A DNA stretch of 36,087 bases from Bacteroidaceae bacterium (GTDB lineage Bacteria; Bacteroidota; Bacteroidia; Bacteroidales; Bacteroidaceae), in NCBI GenBank assembly GCA_017933995.1, contig JAGBKI010000062.1, positions 1 to 36,087 of the forward strand. The letters run 5' to 3'. Under the pieces are notes generated by a model that saw only the letters and a list, made by a program, of their open reading frames with translations, ran no database searches and was not told where the DNA came from. The position numbers and the translations under genes are program-made. The first letter of the stretch is position 1. Every line of letters begins with the position of its first letter. Below, piece by piece: positions 7,901 through 16,798 of the stretch.

Positions 7901-8654
7901 AGCCGGCAGCCCCATCTGCCCGTGCCGTGGCTGCGCCCTCGAAAGCGCACTGCTTGAGGGCAAAGACCACTTAGCAAAACGCTCGCAGTGGATCATCGGC
8001 GGCGACGGTGCCAGCTACGACATCGGCTACGGCGGTCTCGACCACGTGCTGGCCAGCGGAGAGGACGTGAACATCCTCGTGCTCGACACCGAGGTGTACT
8101 CCAACACCGGCGGCCAGGCTTCCAAGGCCACGCCCGTCGGCGCCATCGCCCAGTTCGCAGCCAGCGGCAAGCGCGTCACGAAGAAAGACCTCGGCCTCAT
8201 GCAGGCCACCTACGGCTACGTCTATGTGGCACAGGTGGCTATGGGTGCCGACAACGCCCAGTGCCTCAAGGCCATACGCGAGGCCGAAGCCTATCCCGGC
8301 CCCTCGCTCGTCATCGCCTACGCACCGTGCATCAACCACGGCCTCAAGATCAAGGGTGGTATGGGTCGCTCGCAGGCCGAGGAGGAACGCGCCGTGAAGT
8401 GCGGCTACTGGCACCTGTGGCGCTACAACCCCGCATTGGCCGATGAGGGCAAGAACCCCTTCACCCTCGACAGCAAGGAACCCGACTGGTCGCAGTTCCA
8501 GGACTACCTCGCCCACGAGGTGCGCTTCTCCAGCCTCACGAAAGCCTTCCCCGAAGAGGCTGCTGAACTCTTCGCCGAGACAGAGAAAGCCGCCAAGCGC
8601 CGCTACCAGTCCTACGTCCGCAAGACCCAGGAAGACTGGAGCGAGGTCATCTAA
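4974..8654 (+). CDS. nifJ: pyruvate:ferredoxin (flavodoxin) oxidoreductase
   Basis: A 1226-residue single-chain enzyme that oxidises pyruvate with CoA to acetyl-CoA and CO2 and reduces ferredoxin or flavodoxin in the cytoplasm. The N-terminal domain has YPITPSSPMAE (residues 30-40). Two 4Fe-4S motifs follow: CIQCNKCAYVCP near residue 689 and CTGCGNCVDVCP near 745. The proximal-cluster cysteines are visible as CAGCGE (about 815), ATGCSSI (about 843) and APCINHG (about 1119). The thiamine-diphosphate site is at GGDGASYDIGYGG to DTEVYSNTGGQASK (about 1009-1050). Length and domain order match the homodimeric family, usually about 1170-1200 residues. It is monocistronic: element E1 precedes it and a 14-bp stem terminator follows. 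Codon use is strongly biased to C/G-ending codons, consistent with high expression. In anaerobic Bacteroidota this enzyme is the main source of reduced ferredoxin. Confidence 0.97.
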   Translation: MATQKKMITCDGNQAAAHVAYMFSEVAAIYPITPSSPMAEHVDEWSAQGRKNLFGDTVKVQEMQSEGGAAGAVHGSLQAGALTTTFTASQGLLLMIPNMYKIAGELLPCVFHVSARTLATHSLCIFGDHSDVMACRQTGFAMLAEGSVQEVMDLAAVAHLATIESRVPFINFFDGFRTSHEYQKIEEIDQEELRPLVDQQALAEFRNRALTPEHPVARGMAENPETFFAHREACNSHYDAVPAIVEKYMAAVSKITGREYKLFSYYGADDAERIIIAMGSVTEAAREAIDHMIAQGEKVGMVSVHLYRPFSVERFLEAVPKTVKRIAVLDRTKEPGAEGEPLYLDVKSAFYGKEQQPLIIGGRYGLGSCDTTPTMIISVFDNLKKDEPKDHFTLGIVDDVTFTSLPLEKEMALGGEGIFEAKFYGLGADGTVGANKNSIKIIGDNTDKYCQAYFSYDSKKSGGFTCSHLRFGDTPIRSTYQIKTPNFVACHVQAYLHMYDVLRGLRDGGTFLLNTIWEGDELAKNLPNDAKRYFAEHNITVYYINATKIAQEIGLGNRTNTILQSAFFRITEVIPVDLAIEQMKKFIVKSYGRKGEDVVNKNYQAVDRGGEYQQLPVDPAWASLPADEQVKREEPAFITDVVRPINAQNGDLLPVSAYAESIDGTWPQGTAAYEKRGVAAFVPVWDSANCIQCNKCAYVCPHACVRPFVLDEAEAAGFEATTLEIKAPAALKGMRFRIQTSVMDCTGCGNCVDVCPGMRGNKALSMTTLAGQEAEDNNWDYLVKNVKSKQDLVDLQLNPKNSQFATPLFEFSGACAGCGETPYVKLVSQLFGDRQMIANATGCSSIYSGSIPSTPYTKNEKGQGPAWANSLFEDFCEFGLGMVLANKKKRGQLRLLAEELVKTTAFDWMRGATQKWLDTYEDSAANRKATDEFVAALEKAILPIDGAIEFWKGQGKDLYGAEVAAQKLQEAEEAKAAGSPICPCRGCALESALLEGKDHLAKRSQWIIGGDGASYDIGYGGLDHVLASGEDVNILVLDTEVYSNTGGQASKATPVGAIAQFAASGKRVTKKDLGLMQATYGYVYVAQVAMGADNAQCLKAIREAEAYPGPSLVIAYAPCINHGLKIKGGMGRSQAEEERAVKCGYWHLWRYNPALADEGKNPFTLDSKEPDWSQFQDYLAHEVRFSSLTKAFPEEAAELFAETEKAAKRRYQSYVRKTQEDWSEVI

Positions 8655-8680
8655 CTGCACTTGTCCTCACGATAATGATG

Positions 8681-8715
8681 CTGGGGCGCAACACTTTTAC
8701 AGTGTTGCGCCCCAG
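8681..8715 (+). terminator. hairpin terminator after PFOR
   Basis: A perfect 14-bp stem (CTGGGGCGCAACAC, 8681-8694, with 8702-8715) closes a 7-base loop TTTTACA, 26 bases after the stop codon. The T tract behind it is weak (TTCTTGATTTTT), but the stem is very stable. Confidence 0.75.
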
Positions 8716-8750
8716 TGCGTTCTTGATTTTTCCGCTTTGGCCCCTTTTCC

Positions 8751-8790
8751 AAAAGCAAAATCCGCAACGCCTATTCATCGGCATTGCGGA
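8751..8790 (-). terminator. terminator of the metG transcript
   Basis: On the minus strand the 7-bp stem TCCGCAA/TTGCGGA (8790-8784 with 8767-8761) is followed by TTTTGCTTTT, a normal intrinsic terminator about 65 bases after the metG stop. It faces the PFOR terminator. Confidence 0.7.
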
Positions 8791-8854
8791 CGAGATATGC
8801 TGCTCAATTAACTTTTAGCGGTTAGCAATAATATAAGAGAAATATGGTCTTGTC

Positions 8855-10894
8855 TCAGGCCACGGGGCTGCCGGGATGGACGGGCGCCTCGGTGGTGATG
8901 ACCGAGAGCGTGCCGTCGGGACCCACGGCGGAGAGGATCATGCCCTGGCTCTCGATGCCGCGCAGTTTGCGGGGCGGCAGGTTGGCGATGAAGCAGACGG
9001 TCTTGCCCACGAGGGCGTCGGGCGTGTAGTGCTGGGCGATGCCGCTGACGATGGTGCGCGGCGTGCCGCTGCCGTCGTCGAGGGTGAAGCAGAGCAGTTT
9101 GTCGGCCTTTTTCACCTTCTCGCACGCCGTGACGACGGCGGTGCGTATGTCGAGCCGCTCGAAGTCCTCAAAGGCGATGTCGGACTTGACGGGCGCGGGC
9201 TTCCACGCGGCGGCCTCGTTGCGGGCTTTCATGTCGAGCAGTTTCTGCACCTGCGCCTCGACGGTGGCGTCCTCGATTTTCTCGAAGAGCAATTGGGGCT
9301 GGCCGATGCGGTGGCCGGCGGGCAGGATGTCGGTGTCGCCCAGACGGGCCCAGTCGGCGGCCTCCAGCCCTATCATCGCCCGCAGGCGCGCCGACGAGAA
9401 GGGCAGGAACGGCTCGAAGGCGATGCTCAGGTTGGCCACAAGTTGCAGGGCGAGGTTGAGGATGGTCTTGACGCGCTCGGGGTCGGTCTTGACCACCTTC
9501 CAAGGCTCGCTGTCGGCCAGGTACTTGTTGCCGATGCGCGCCAGGTTCATGGCCTCCTTCTGCGCGTCGCGGAAGCGGAAGGCGTCGAGCAGGCGCTCCA
9601 CCTCGGCCTTCACGCCCCGGAACTCTTCGATGACGGCGCGGTCGGCCTCGGTCAATTCGCCGCAGGCGGGCACTTCGCCGCCGTAGTACTTATTGGTCAG
9701 CACCAGGGCGCGGTTGACGAAGTTGCCGTAGACAGCCACGAGTTCGTTGTTGCAGCGCGCCTGGAAGTCGCGCCACGTGAAGTTGTTGTCTTTGGTCTCG
9801 GGGGCGTTGGCGGTGAGCACGTAGCGCAGCTCGTCCTGCCGTCCGGGCAGTTCCTTGAGGTATTCGTCGAGCCACACGGCCCAGCCGCGCGACGTGCTGA
9901 TTTTGTCGTCCTCCAGGTTGAGGAACTCGTTGGCCGGCACGTTGTCGGGCAGGATGTAGCTTCCCTCGGCCTTGAGCATGGCGGGGAACACGATGCAGTG
10001 GAACACGATGTTGTCCTTGCCGATGAAGTGGACGAGGCGCGTGTCGGGGTCTTTCCACCACGTCTGCCACTCGTCGGGCAGCAGTTCGCGCGTGTTCGAG
10101 ATGTAGCCGATGGGGGCGTCGAACCACACATAGAGCACCTTGCCCTCCGCGCCCTCGACGGGCACGGGGATGCCCCAGTCCAGGTCGCGCGTCACGGCGC
10201 GCGGGCGCAGTTCCATGTCGAGCCACGACTTGCACTGCCCGTAGACGTTGCTGCGCCACTCCTTGTGGTCCTCCAGTATCCACTTCGTGAGCCACGGCTG
10301 GTGGCGGTCAAGGGGCAGGAACCAGTGCTTCGTCTTCTTCATCACCGGCTGGCTGCCGCTGATGGCGCTCTTGGGGTTGATGAGTTCGGTGGGCGAGAGG
10401 TCGCGCCCGCACTTTTCGCACTGGTCGCCGTATGCCTGCGGGTTGTGGCAGTGGGGACATTCGCCGGTGATGTAGCGGTCGGCCAGGAAGGTTTTGGCCT
10501 CCTCGTCGTAGTACTGCTCGCTCTCCTGCTCGGTGAACTCGCCCTTCTCGTAGAGGGTGCGGAAGAACTCGGAGGCCGTGCGGTGGTGCGTCTCGCTGGT
10601 GGTGCGGCTGTAGATGTCGAACGAGATGCCGAAGGCGGCGAACGACTCCTTGATGATGGCGTGGTAGCGGTCGACGACCTGCTGGGGCGTGATGCCCTCG
10701 CGGCGCGCGCGGATGGTGATGGGCACGCCGTGCTCGTCCGAGCCGCAGACGAAGAGCACGGGACGCCCTTTAAGGCGCTGGTAGCGCACGTAGATGTCGG
10801 AGGGGACGTATACGCCGGCCAGGTGGCCGATGTGGACACCGCCGTTGGCGTAGGGCAGGGCGGCGGTGACAAGGGTGCGTTTGAAGTCGGTCAT
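8855..10894 (-). CDS. metG: methionyl-tRNA synthetase
   Basis: A 679-residue class I synthetase that charges tRNA-Met in the cytoplasm. The HIGH signature is at residues 21-24 (VHIGHLAG). A zinc knuckle, CPHC followed by CEKC, lies around residues 144-161. The KMSKS loop near residue 330 reads KISTS, a variant I regard as normal for Bacteroidetes enzymes. The last 110 residues form the EMAP-II/Trbp111-like tRNA-binding domain ([11 protein letters not shown], then [18 protein letters not shown]), so this is the long form. It is the last gene of a minus-strand unit: its ATG comes one base after the xerD stop, so it probably relies on the promoter before the histidine phosphatase gene. A terminator follows. 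Confidence 0.97.
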   Translation of the reverse strand: MTDFKRTLVTAALPYANGGVHIGHLAGVYVPSDIYVRYQRLKGRPVLFVCGSDEHGVPITIRARREGITPQQVVDRYHAIIKESFAAFGISFDIYSRTTSETHHRTASEFFRTLYEKGEFTEQESEQYYDEEAKTFLADRYITGECPHCHNPQAYGDQCEKCGRDLSPTELINPKSAISGSQPVMKKTKHWFLPLDRHQPWLTKWILEDHKEWRSNVYGQCKSWLDMELRPRAVTRDLDWGIPVPVEGAEGKVLYVWFDAPIGYISNTRELLPDEWQTWWKDPDTRLVHFIGKDNIVFHCIVFPAMLKAEGSYILPDNVPANEFLNLEDDKISTSRGWAVWLDEYLKELPGRQDELRYVLTANAPETKDNNFTWRDFQARCNNELVAVYGNFVNRALVLTNKYYGGEVPACGELTEADRAVIEEFRGVKAEVERLLDAFRFRDAQKEAMNLARIGNKYLADSEPWKVVKTDPERVKTILNLALQLVANLSIAFEPFLPFSSARLRAMIGLEAADWARLGDTDILPAGHRIGQPQLLFEKIEDATVEAQVQKLLDMKARNEAAAWKPAPVKSDIAFEDFERLDIRTAVVTACEKVKKADKLLCFTLDDGSGTPRTIVSGIAQHYTPDALVGKTVCFIANLPPRKLRGIESQGMILSAVGPDGTLSVITTEAPVHPGSPVA

Positions 10895-10895
10895 A

Positions 10896-11810
10896 TCAGG
10901 TTCTTGGATTTTGTGTTTCTTGGTTTCTGGGGAAGTAGTCGAGTATCTGTTGCCGCAGGTAGCTGCGGTCTATGTGTGTATAAATCTCGGTTGTGGCGAT
11001 GCTTTCGTGGCCCAGCATGGCTTGGATGGCGCGCAGGTTCGCTCCGCCTTCGAGCAGGTGGGTGGCAAAGGTGTGGCGTAGCGTGTGGGGACTGATGGCC
11101 TTGGTGATGCCTGCTGCGCGAGCGTACTGCCGCAGGTTGTGGAACACCGTGATGCGCGACAAGTGCTGTTTGCGCAGGTGGGAAAGGAACACATAACTCT
11201 CTTCTCCCTCGTGTGGAGTGATTTCTTTGCGGTCCTTGAACCACAGTTCCAGCTCTTGCTTGGCGCGTGGCGAGATGGGAACAAGCCGTTCTTTGCTCCC
11301 CTTACCCATCACGCGCAGGTAGTCGTCTTCAAGGTAGAGATGGTTCATGCGCAGCCCGCACAGTTCACTCACGCGCAGCCCGCAACTGTAGAGCATCTCG
11401 ACCACGGCGCGGTCGCGCTGGCCGAAGGGCTGGCTCATGTCAATGGCGGCAATGATGGCATCTACTTCCTCCATCGTCAGTACGTCGGGCAACCGCCGTC
11501 CGGCCTTGGGCGATTCCAGAAGTTCGGTGGGGTCGGGCAGGTCGTGGTTCTCCATCTGCCTGAAGTGGAAGAAGGAGCGTAGCGCACTGTGCATACGCGA
11601 AATGCTACGAGGTGAGATGCCCATGTCTGCGAGCAAGAGCGTGTAGGAATGGAGTGTGTCAAGCGTCACGTCCTCTGCCGCGATGCCTTGTGTGTCGATG
11701 TATTCCAAAAAACGGGACACATCGCGAAGGTAAGCCTCGCGGGTGTTTTCCGAAAGCCCTCTTGCAAGCAGAATATGGGCTTGATAAGCCTGTAGCAGGG
11801 ACAATGCCAT
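10896..11810 (-). CDS. xerD: site-specific tyrosine recombinase XerD
   Basis: A 304-residue tyrosine recombinase that should resolve chromosome dimers at dif with a XerC partner. The N-terminal SAM-like DNA-binding domain covers about residues 1-95. All catalytic residues are in place: R146 in CGLRVSEL, the beta-hairpin lysine in [11 protein letters not shown] (K170 or K173), H242 and R245 in [15 protein letters not shown]268 in LGHES, and the nucleophile Y277 in TEIYTHI. The spacing follows E. coli XerD. The length and absence of an arm-binding domain argue against a phage or transposon integrase, and no att-like repeats or cargo are nearby. It lies 10 bases after the histidine phosphatase stop and one base before metG, so all three probably share a transcript. 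Which of XerC or XerD it is cannot be settled from one copy. Confidence 0.88.
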   Translation of the reverse strand: MALSLLQAYQAHILLARGLSENTREAYLRDVSRFLEYIDTQGIAAEDVTLDTLHSYTLLLADMGISPRSISRMHSALRSFFHFRQMENHDLPDPTELLESPKAGRRLPDVLTMEEVDAIIAAIDMSQPFGQRDRAVVEMLYSCGLRVSELCGLRMNHLYLEDDYLRVMGKGSKERLVPISPRAKQELELWFKDRKEITPHEGEESYVFLSHLRKQHLSRITVFHNLRQYARAAGITKAISPHTLRHTFATHLLEGGANLRAIQAMLGHESIATTEIYTHIDRSYLRQQILDYFPRNQETQNPRT

Positions 11811-11820
11811 ATCCGAAGCG

Positions 11821-13104
11821 TCAGTCGCCTATTTGGAACGCGTCAAGCTTGGCGCGGTAATAGGCTTCCACGTCTTTCCAGTGATAGTAAGGAGCTACGT
11901 TCGAGGGTACGGGCAGCGTCATCTCGTGCTCGTTGAGCATAACCTTGACCAAGATGTCGTCGTTGGCCTTTTTGCGGTAGAACACGAACTGTATGTTGCT
12001 GGCCATAGGGAAAATCTTGTAGTTTCGGATGTTTTCCTCAAGCGTTGCGGGGTCGTTGTATGCTTTTCCGCAGTCGCCCAGTTCCAGCAGGGCCGCGAGG
12101 GGATAGATGACAACTTCGTGGCCGAAACGCAGCGTGGCACCGGGATGCGCTTGTGTGATACAAGTGTCGGCGGTCTCAATGATGTTGCGCAGCAGGTTGG
12201 CTTCCAGATAGGGAATCTTGCCTTCCGAAAGGGGCGAAGTGCCGTAGTTTATGTACCAGCCGAGGTTGCTGTTGCGCCACAGCTGGTAGCATTCTTCGGG
12301 TGTAAAGAGCCAATAGAGGTCAAGGTCGGTGTCGAGGCTCTGCATGTTGGAACAAACGCTGAAGATGCTGTTCATAAGTGCATCGCAGTTCACACTGTCG
12401 CGGATGTACACGGGGTCGCTGATGAGCTGTGCCACAAAGCGTCGGCTGTCCACCGTTTGCCGCCAAAACTCATCGCGCACGGGCTTGATTTCTGGGTTCT
12501 TGCGGTATTTCGTGAGACGCTCGTCGAACTCGTAGTTCATGTAGTACATGTCGTGGTGGCTGGCATCGTTCTTAAAGCGGAGGCTTGGGTTGAGTGCCTG
12601 CAAGGCCATACATTCGGCCTGCATGGACAGGATGCAGCGTATCACGACCGTAGAACGTGCGTCCACGGGTGCGTTGCCTGCGAAAACTTCTGGGAAATTG
12701 CGATACATGCGCTGGGCTATTCCTCTATGTTGGCGGTGGCCGAGCGGGGTGAGTTCACCGAGCCGTCCGTGCGACATTCGCTCCACGCTGTCAAGGATTA
12801 CCAGTGCCCGTTCTCCCGCTTGGGTGAGCACACCGGCGCGTTGTGCACGGCGGAGACGGCGCACGGGAGCCGGGTATTCGTCCTTGCTGATGAGCCAGCG
12901 CGAACCGTGGCGGGCGTAGTGGCTGATGTAGAAGGGCTTGTAGCCCTTGGGCGCAGCCGTATAGGACACGCCTACAGGGTCGGGGTAGGCATAGTAGTTG
13001 GAAGCCGAGCGGTGCAGGTCGGCAAAGATTTCGTCGCGTGCGGTCTGGGCGGTGAGCCATAGCGGAGCCGCTATCAGAAGCAGGGTAAGGATTACGTTTC
13101 TCAT
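11821..13104 (-). CDS. periplasmic histidine phosphatase, MINPP-like (possible phytase)
   Basis: A 427-residue exported enzyme of histidine phosphatase clade 2. A type I signal peptide covers residues 1-20 (ending LWLTAQ). The phospho-acceptor motif is RHGSR (R65, H66, R69 in YISHYARHGSRW). The late FGHE motif (H329, E330) followed by VVIYPL corresponds to the proton-donor region of multiple inositol polyphosphate phosphatases, which use a glutamate rather than the HD of classical acid phosphatases. Removal of phosphate from phytate or other organic phosphates in the periplasm is the likely role. The frame is open 60 codons upstream, but the ATG at 13104 gives the signal peptide and has an exact -7 box 20 bases before it. 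It heads a unit with xerD and metG. The substrate is inferred from the family, not shown. Confidence 0.82.
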   Translation of the reverse strand: MRNVILTLLLIAAPLWLTAQTARDEIFADLHRSASNYYAYPDPVGVSYTAAPKGYKPFYISHYARHGSRWLISKDEYPAPVRRLRRAQRAGVLTQAGERALVILDSVERMSHGRLGELTPLGHRQHRGIAQRMYRNFPEVFAGNAPVDARSTVVIRCILSMQAECMALQALNPSLRFKNDASHHDMYYMNYEFDERLTKYRKNPEIKPVRDEFWRQTVDSRRFVAQLISDPVYIRDSVNCDALMNSIFSVCSNMQSLDTDLDLYWLFTPEECYQLWRNSNLGWYINYGTSPLSEGKIPYLEANLLRNIIETADTCITQAHPGATLRFGHEVVIYPLAALLELGDCGKAYNDPATLEENIRNYKIFPMASNIQFVFYRKKANDDILVKVMLNEHEMTLPVPSNVAPYYHWKDVEAYYRAKLDAFQIGD

Positions 13105-13121
13105 GGATGTGTTATTTTGTG

Positions 13122-13204
13122 GTGCAAAGATAGCGCAAGGCGAGCGGCAGAGCAAGCAAAACGAAGTTTTGATGTGCTCTGCCCGAGCCGCAGCCACTTC
13201 TATC
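13122..13204 (-). promoter_or_regulatory. Family H element with promoter box, upstream of the histidine phosphatase
   Basis: A single diverged copy of the unit tandemly repeated at 30232-30416. It shares TGCAAAGATA, GCAAGGCGAG and a late CGAGCCGC, but has its own central hairpin (8-bp stem GCAGAGCA, 13147-13154, with 13175-13182, plus an inner CAAAAC/GTTTTG). On the minus strand 13132-13125 reads TATCTTTG, an exact -7 box aimed at the phosphatase gene. A TTTG at 13160-13157 is 24 bases upstream. The hairpin follows the Pif1 stop and may also slow that transcript, but has no U tract. Confidence 0.65.
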
Positions 13205-13214
13205 GCCCCCTGGA

Positions 13215-15395
13215 CTACATAGGCCGTTTGGTGTACCAGGAAAGGACGAGGTGGAGGTCGTTGTAGGTGACGAAGGGCGGACACATCTCCTTTAGGGTGG
13301 AGGTGGGAAGGTCTGTGCCCACTGTGTCGAGCACGTCTTTGACCGCCGTCTGCGCTTGGGGCGTTACCAGGTCGGACAGGGGAATGCGACCGTCGGCTAC
13401 GGCATAGCCCAAGTGCCGATAGATGCTCTGTAGCGTAAGGCTGCGTGTGCGTGCAATGTCCTCGGGACCGAGGTTGTGCAAGTACAGGTCAATGGTAATC
13501 TCTTGCGTCTTGGGCTTAGGTGGCTTGGCTTCCTTGGTTTTTGCTTTGCGTTTTTTTTCCGGCTTGAGCTCGCTGGCATCGAGCGCGTCGAGCAAGGCCA
13601 TTTGCTTGGCGTGGAGGTATGTGGAAACGCTGAACCCCTCTTGGCTTATGGCTGTAAGCAAGCGGTGGCGCGCCAGGACGGTTTGTGTGGTGTCGGCCAA
13701 GCGGTTTTGCAGGCGTTTCTTGGCCTCTTTGTTTTGCGTTTCCACCGCGCGCGAAAGTGCAAGAGGCCGCTCATATATTTCGGCAATCTTCGTGGCAAAG
13801 TACTCCGCACTCTTACGCGCGCGCGTAATAAATACGGAGTCGGCAAGTTCCGTCGCAGGCGTACGGCTGATGACCGCCGCCCACTTTCGTGCCACTTCCG
13901 CAATGTCGCGTTGCGTTGCCTCAAGTGCTTCTTTGTGGAGTTGTGAAAGCTGCGCTTGGCTGCGGCTGAAGTATTCGGCGAAGACACGCACCATGCCCTC
14001 CTGCGCCGTGAGCAGGGGGCGGAAGTCGAAGAGTTCGAGCAGCAGATGGCGCGTGTACTCCTGCTTGAGCGTGGGCAACTGCCCCACGGCGGCCTGCGCC
14101 TCGCGCTCCTGCCCGGCCATATAGTCGTCTACGCGGCGGTCGTTGATGACGGCGCGCTCGCTCAGCGGCGCGGCCAGCACAAGCCCCTCCAGCGTGCGGC
14201 AGCGGCTCAGCGCCACATACACCTGTCCGGGGGCGAACGACAGGTTGGCGTCGATGATGGCGCGGTCGAACGTCAGGCCCTGGCTCTTGTGGATGGTGAT
14301 GGCCCAGGCCAGGCGCAACGGGTACTGGCGGAACGTGCCCTGCACGTCGGCCTCAATCTCGCGCGTCTCGGCGTTGAGCGTGTAGCGCGTGTTCTCCCAC
14401 TGCAGCGGTTCGACGCTGATGGGTTCGGCGTCGCCCTGGCACAGCACGCTGATGCCCGTGGCGCTGAGCGCGGTGACGCGGCCTATGCGCCCGTTGTAGT
14501 AAAGGCGTTCCTGCCCGGGGTCGTTCTTGACGAACATCACCTGCGCGCCCACCTTGAGTTCCAGGCAGGCGGCGGTGGGATAGGAATATTCGGGAAACGT
14601 GCCCTGCACCTCCGCCTTATAGCGATGGGCGGCGCCGGGCAGTTTGGCCAGTTCGCCCTCGTTGTAGTTGTTGGCCAGGTTGTTGTGCGTGGTCAGGCGT
14701 ATGTAGCCGTCCTCGGGGCGCGGCGTGAAGCCCGGCTGGCAGCGCGCGTTGAGGGCGGCGAGGTCGGCGGTGGAGGGCTGCCCGGTGCGGATGTGGTTGA
14801 GGATGGAGATGAACGCCTCGTCCTGCTGGCGGAAGACGTGCGTGAGTTGGATGGTGACGTAGGGCGTCTGCGCCAAGGCGCGCGAGCCGAAGAAATAGGG
14901 CGTGGAGTAGTATTGGCCGAGCAGTTGCTCCTCGTCGGGCGTGACGACGGGCGTGAGTTGCGCCAGGTCGCCGATGAGCAGCAACTGCACGCCGCCGAAA
15001 GGCTTGCCGTGGTCGCGGAAGCGGCGCATCACGCTGTCGATGGCGTCGAGCAGGTCGGCGCGGACCATAGACACCTCGTCGATGATAAGCAGGTCGAGCG
15101 AGGCGATGATTTTGCGCTTCTCGCGGCTGAAGTCAAACTTGCTCTTCATCTGCGCGCCTGGCACGTAAGGCGAAAAGGGCAGCTGGAAAAAGGAGTGTAT
15201 CGTCACGCCGCCCGCGTTGATGGCCGCCACACCCGTGGGCGCCACGACGACGCTGCGTTTGCGCGACTGCTGCACCACGCGCTTGAGGAAGGTGGTCTTT
15301 CCCGTCCCGGCCTTGCCCGTCAGGAAGATGCTGCGCCCGGTGTGCTCCACAAAGTCCCAGGCGTTGCGCAGTTCGGCTGATTGTTCGCGCTCCAC
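13215..15395 (-). CDS. Pif1/RecD-like superfamily 1 helicase with C-terminal helix-turn-helix
   Basis: A 726-residue DNA helicase of the Pif1 type, which unwinds DNA 5' to 3' with ATP. Walker A is GKAGTGKTT (K33, T34) and Walker B is LLIIDEVSM (D106, E107). The GDLAQLTPV, ITIHKSQGLTFDRA and YVALSRCRTLEGL segments are helicase motifs III, V and VI. A Lys-rich linker (about 600-620) leads to a C-terminal helix-turn-helix of the HTH_40 kind, a combination typical of Bacteroidetes proteins. The start is GTG at 15395: an in-frame TAA lies two codons upstream (the stop of the transporter gene) and no ATG occurs before Walker A. The three-base gap to the transporter suggests translational coupling, though the functions look unrelated. 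Roles at replication forks or G-quadruplexes are family knowledge only. Confidence 0.88.
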   Translation of the reverse strand: MEREQSAELRNAWDFVEHTGRSIFLTGKAGTGKTTFLKRVVQQSRKRSVVVAPTGVAAINAGGVTIHSFFQLPFSPYVPGAQMKSKFDFSREKRKIIASLDLLIIDEVSMVRADLLDAIDSVMRRFRDHGKPFGGVQLLLIGDLAQLTPVVTPDEEQLLGQYYSTPYFFGSRALAQTPYVTIQLTHVFRQQDEAFISILNHIRTGQPSTADLAALNARCQPGFTPRPEDGYIRLTTHNNLANNYNEGELAKLPGAAHRYKAEVQGTFPEYSYPTAACLELKVGAQVMFVKNDPGQERLYYNGRIGRVTALSATGISVLCQGDAEPISVEPLQWENTRYTLNAETREIEADVQGTFRQYPLRLAWAITIHKSQGLTFDRAIIDANLSFAPGQVYVALSRCRTLEGLVLAAPLSERAVINDRRVDDYMAGQEREAQAAVGQLPTLKQEYTRHLLLELFDFRPLLTAQEGMVRVFAEYFSRSQAQLSQLHKEALEATQRDIAEVARKWAAVISRTPATELADSVFITRARKSAEYFATKIAEIYERPLALSRAVETQNKEAKKRLQNRLADTTQTVLARHRLLTAISQEGFSVSTYLHAKQMALLDALDASELKPEKKRKAKTKEAKPPKPKTQEITIDLYLHNLGPEDIARTRSLTLQSIYRHLGYAVADGRIPLSDLVTPQAQTAVKDVLDTVGTDLPTSTLKEMCPPFVTYNDLHLVLSWYTKRPM

Positions 15396-15398
15396 GGC

Positions 15399-16703
15399 TT
15401 ATTGTTTACTGTAGTTAAGGCTGCGCAGGGCGTACACGATGATGATAAGGAAGCAGACCAGCGGCAGGGCGTAGCTGACGTTCACCGCCGGGTGGCCGGC
15501 CACGGTGCCGAGGTCGATGACCATACCCTGCAACGGGGGCATCAGCGCACCGCCCACGATGGCCATCACCAGGAAGGCCGCGCCCAGCGTGCTGTCCTCG
15601 CGGCTCACGTCCTCAAGGGCGATGCCGTAGATGGTGGGGAACATCAGCGACATGAACGCGCTGATGCCCACAAGGCAGTACAGCCCCGCCACGCCCACGA
15701 TGAGCACCGCACCGGCGGCGCACAGCGCGGCACCGGCACCGAAGACGGCCAGCAGTACGCGCGTATTGACGAACTTCATCAGGAACGTGCTCACAAAGCG
15801 GCTACACAGGAAGAGCGACATGGCCACGATGTTGTAACGCTGCGCCGTGGCTTTGTTGATGCCCAGGTGGTCGGCGTACTGTATGATGAACGTCCACGTC
15901 ATAATCTGTGCGGCCACATAGAACACCTGCGCCACCACGCCCTCGCGGTACACGCGGTTGTGCCACAGCCGCACGAGCGTATCGCGGCTGCTGGCCACGC
16001 GCTCATCGCTGCCGCCCACGGGCATCTTTTTCAGCGCGATGATGACCAGCATCACGACCACCACAAGCCCTATGGCCACATACGGGTCGCGGATGACGGA
16101 GAGGTCGTGCAGGCGAACGATTGCCTTTTCGGCCTCGGAGAGCCTGGGAAATATAATTTGTCCTGCCATGTCGCGCCTGTCACTCAGCAGGCGGGGCAGC
16201 ACCAGTTGCGAGGCCACGGCCATGCCACAGAGCGAGCCCATCGGGTTGAACGCCTGCGAGAGGTTGAGGCGGCGCGTGGCGTTGGTCTTGCTGCCCAGTG
16301 CCAGAATAAAGGGGTTGGCCGTGGTTTCAAGGAAGGCCAGGCCGAAGGTGAGGATATAGAGCGAACCACAGAAGAAGGCGAAGCTCTGCATCTCCGCCGC
16401 CGGGATGAACAGGAACGCACCCACTGCGTAGAGCGCCAGGCCCAGCACGATGCCGCTCTTGTAGCTGTAGCGGCGGATGAAAAGGGCGGCAGGGATGGCC
16501 ATCGTGGCATAGCCGCCGTAAAAGGCGAACTGCACCATCGAGGCTCTTGTGGCGGAAAGTTCCATCACCGTCTGGAACGCCGCCACCATCGGGTTGGTGA
16601 TGTCGTTGGCGAAGCCCCACAGGGCGAAGAGCGCGGTGATGAGAATAAACGTGACGAGGTACTTCCGCTCCACGAGCGGGGCTTTGCTGTTTTCGGCTTT
16701 CAT
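15399..16703 (-). CDS. FucP-family sugar:proton symporter (MFS)
   Basis: A 434-residue inner-membrane transporter of the major facilitator superfamily with about twelve hydrophobic segments. The FALWGFANDITNPMV stretch in the first helix and the AFLETTANPFI segment in the fourth are characteristic of the L-fucose permease family, which also includes glucose/galactose and N-acetylglucosamine carriers. Length matches E. coli FucP (438). The start at 16703 is the only ATG before the first helix. No sugar-catabolism genes are adjacent; the downstream partner is the Pif1 helicase, three bases away. The substrate cannot be assigned beyond 'sugar', because close FucP homologues in this phylum serve different hexoses. 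Confidence 0.87.
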   Translation of the reverse strand: MKAENSKAPLVERKYLVTFILITALFALWGFANDITNPMVAAFQTVMELSATRASMVQFAFYGGYATMAIPAALFIRRYSYKSGIVLGLALYAVGAFLFIPAAEMQSFAFFCGSLYILTFGLAFLETTANPFILALGSKTNATRRLNLSQAFNPMGSLCGMAVASQLVLPRLLSDRRDMAGQIIFPRLSEAEKAIVRLHDLSVIRDPYVAIGLVVVVMLVIIALKKMPVGGSDERVASSRDTLVRLWHNRVYREGVVAQVFYVAAQIMTWTFIIQYADHLGINKATAQRYNIVAMSLFLCSRFVSTFLMKFVNTRVLLAVFGAGAALCAAGAVLIVGVAGLYCLVGISAFMSLMFPTIYGIALEDVSREDSTLGAAFLVMAIVGGALMPPLQGMVIDLGTVAGHPAVNVSYALPLVCFLIIIVYALRSLNYSKQ

Positions 16704-16790
16704 GGCAGGTGGCTTTGTATTCCTTGTGAATGCTGTCGTAAGGCTTTGCCCGAAACGCCCTGCTGGTAGACAGATGGGCGTTAAGCGCCG

Positions 16791-16798
16791 CTAAATTA
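16791..16798 (-). promoter_or_regulatory. possible -7 box for the transporter/helicase pair
   Basis: The minus strand reads TAATTTAG, one mismatch from TAnnTTTG at the last base, 87 bases before the ATG at 16703. No good -33 element is visible. Confidence 0.3.

Noticed and set aside
4938-7970. A 1010-residue minus-strand frame antisense to PFOR
   Set aside because: Same cause: strong C/G third-position use removes stops on the opposite strand. The composition (Gly/Val/Leu/Glu-rich) lacks motifs.
10896-11810. Integrase of a mobile element
   Set aside because: Length, catalytic spacing and operon with metG fit a housekeeping XerD. No attachment repeats or accessory cargo are nearby.
15381-16769. 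A 462-residue plus-strand frame opposite the FucP-type transporter, and a 739-residue one opposite metG (8876-11095)
   Set aside because: Both are His/Arg/Gly-rich shadows of well-identified genes.
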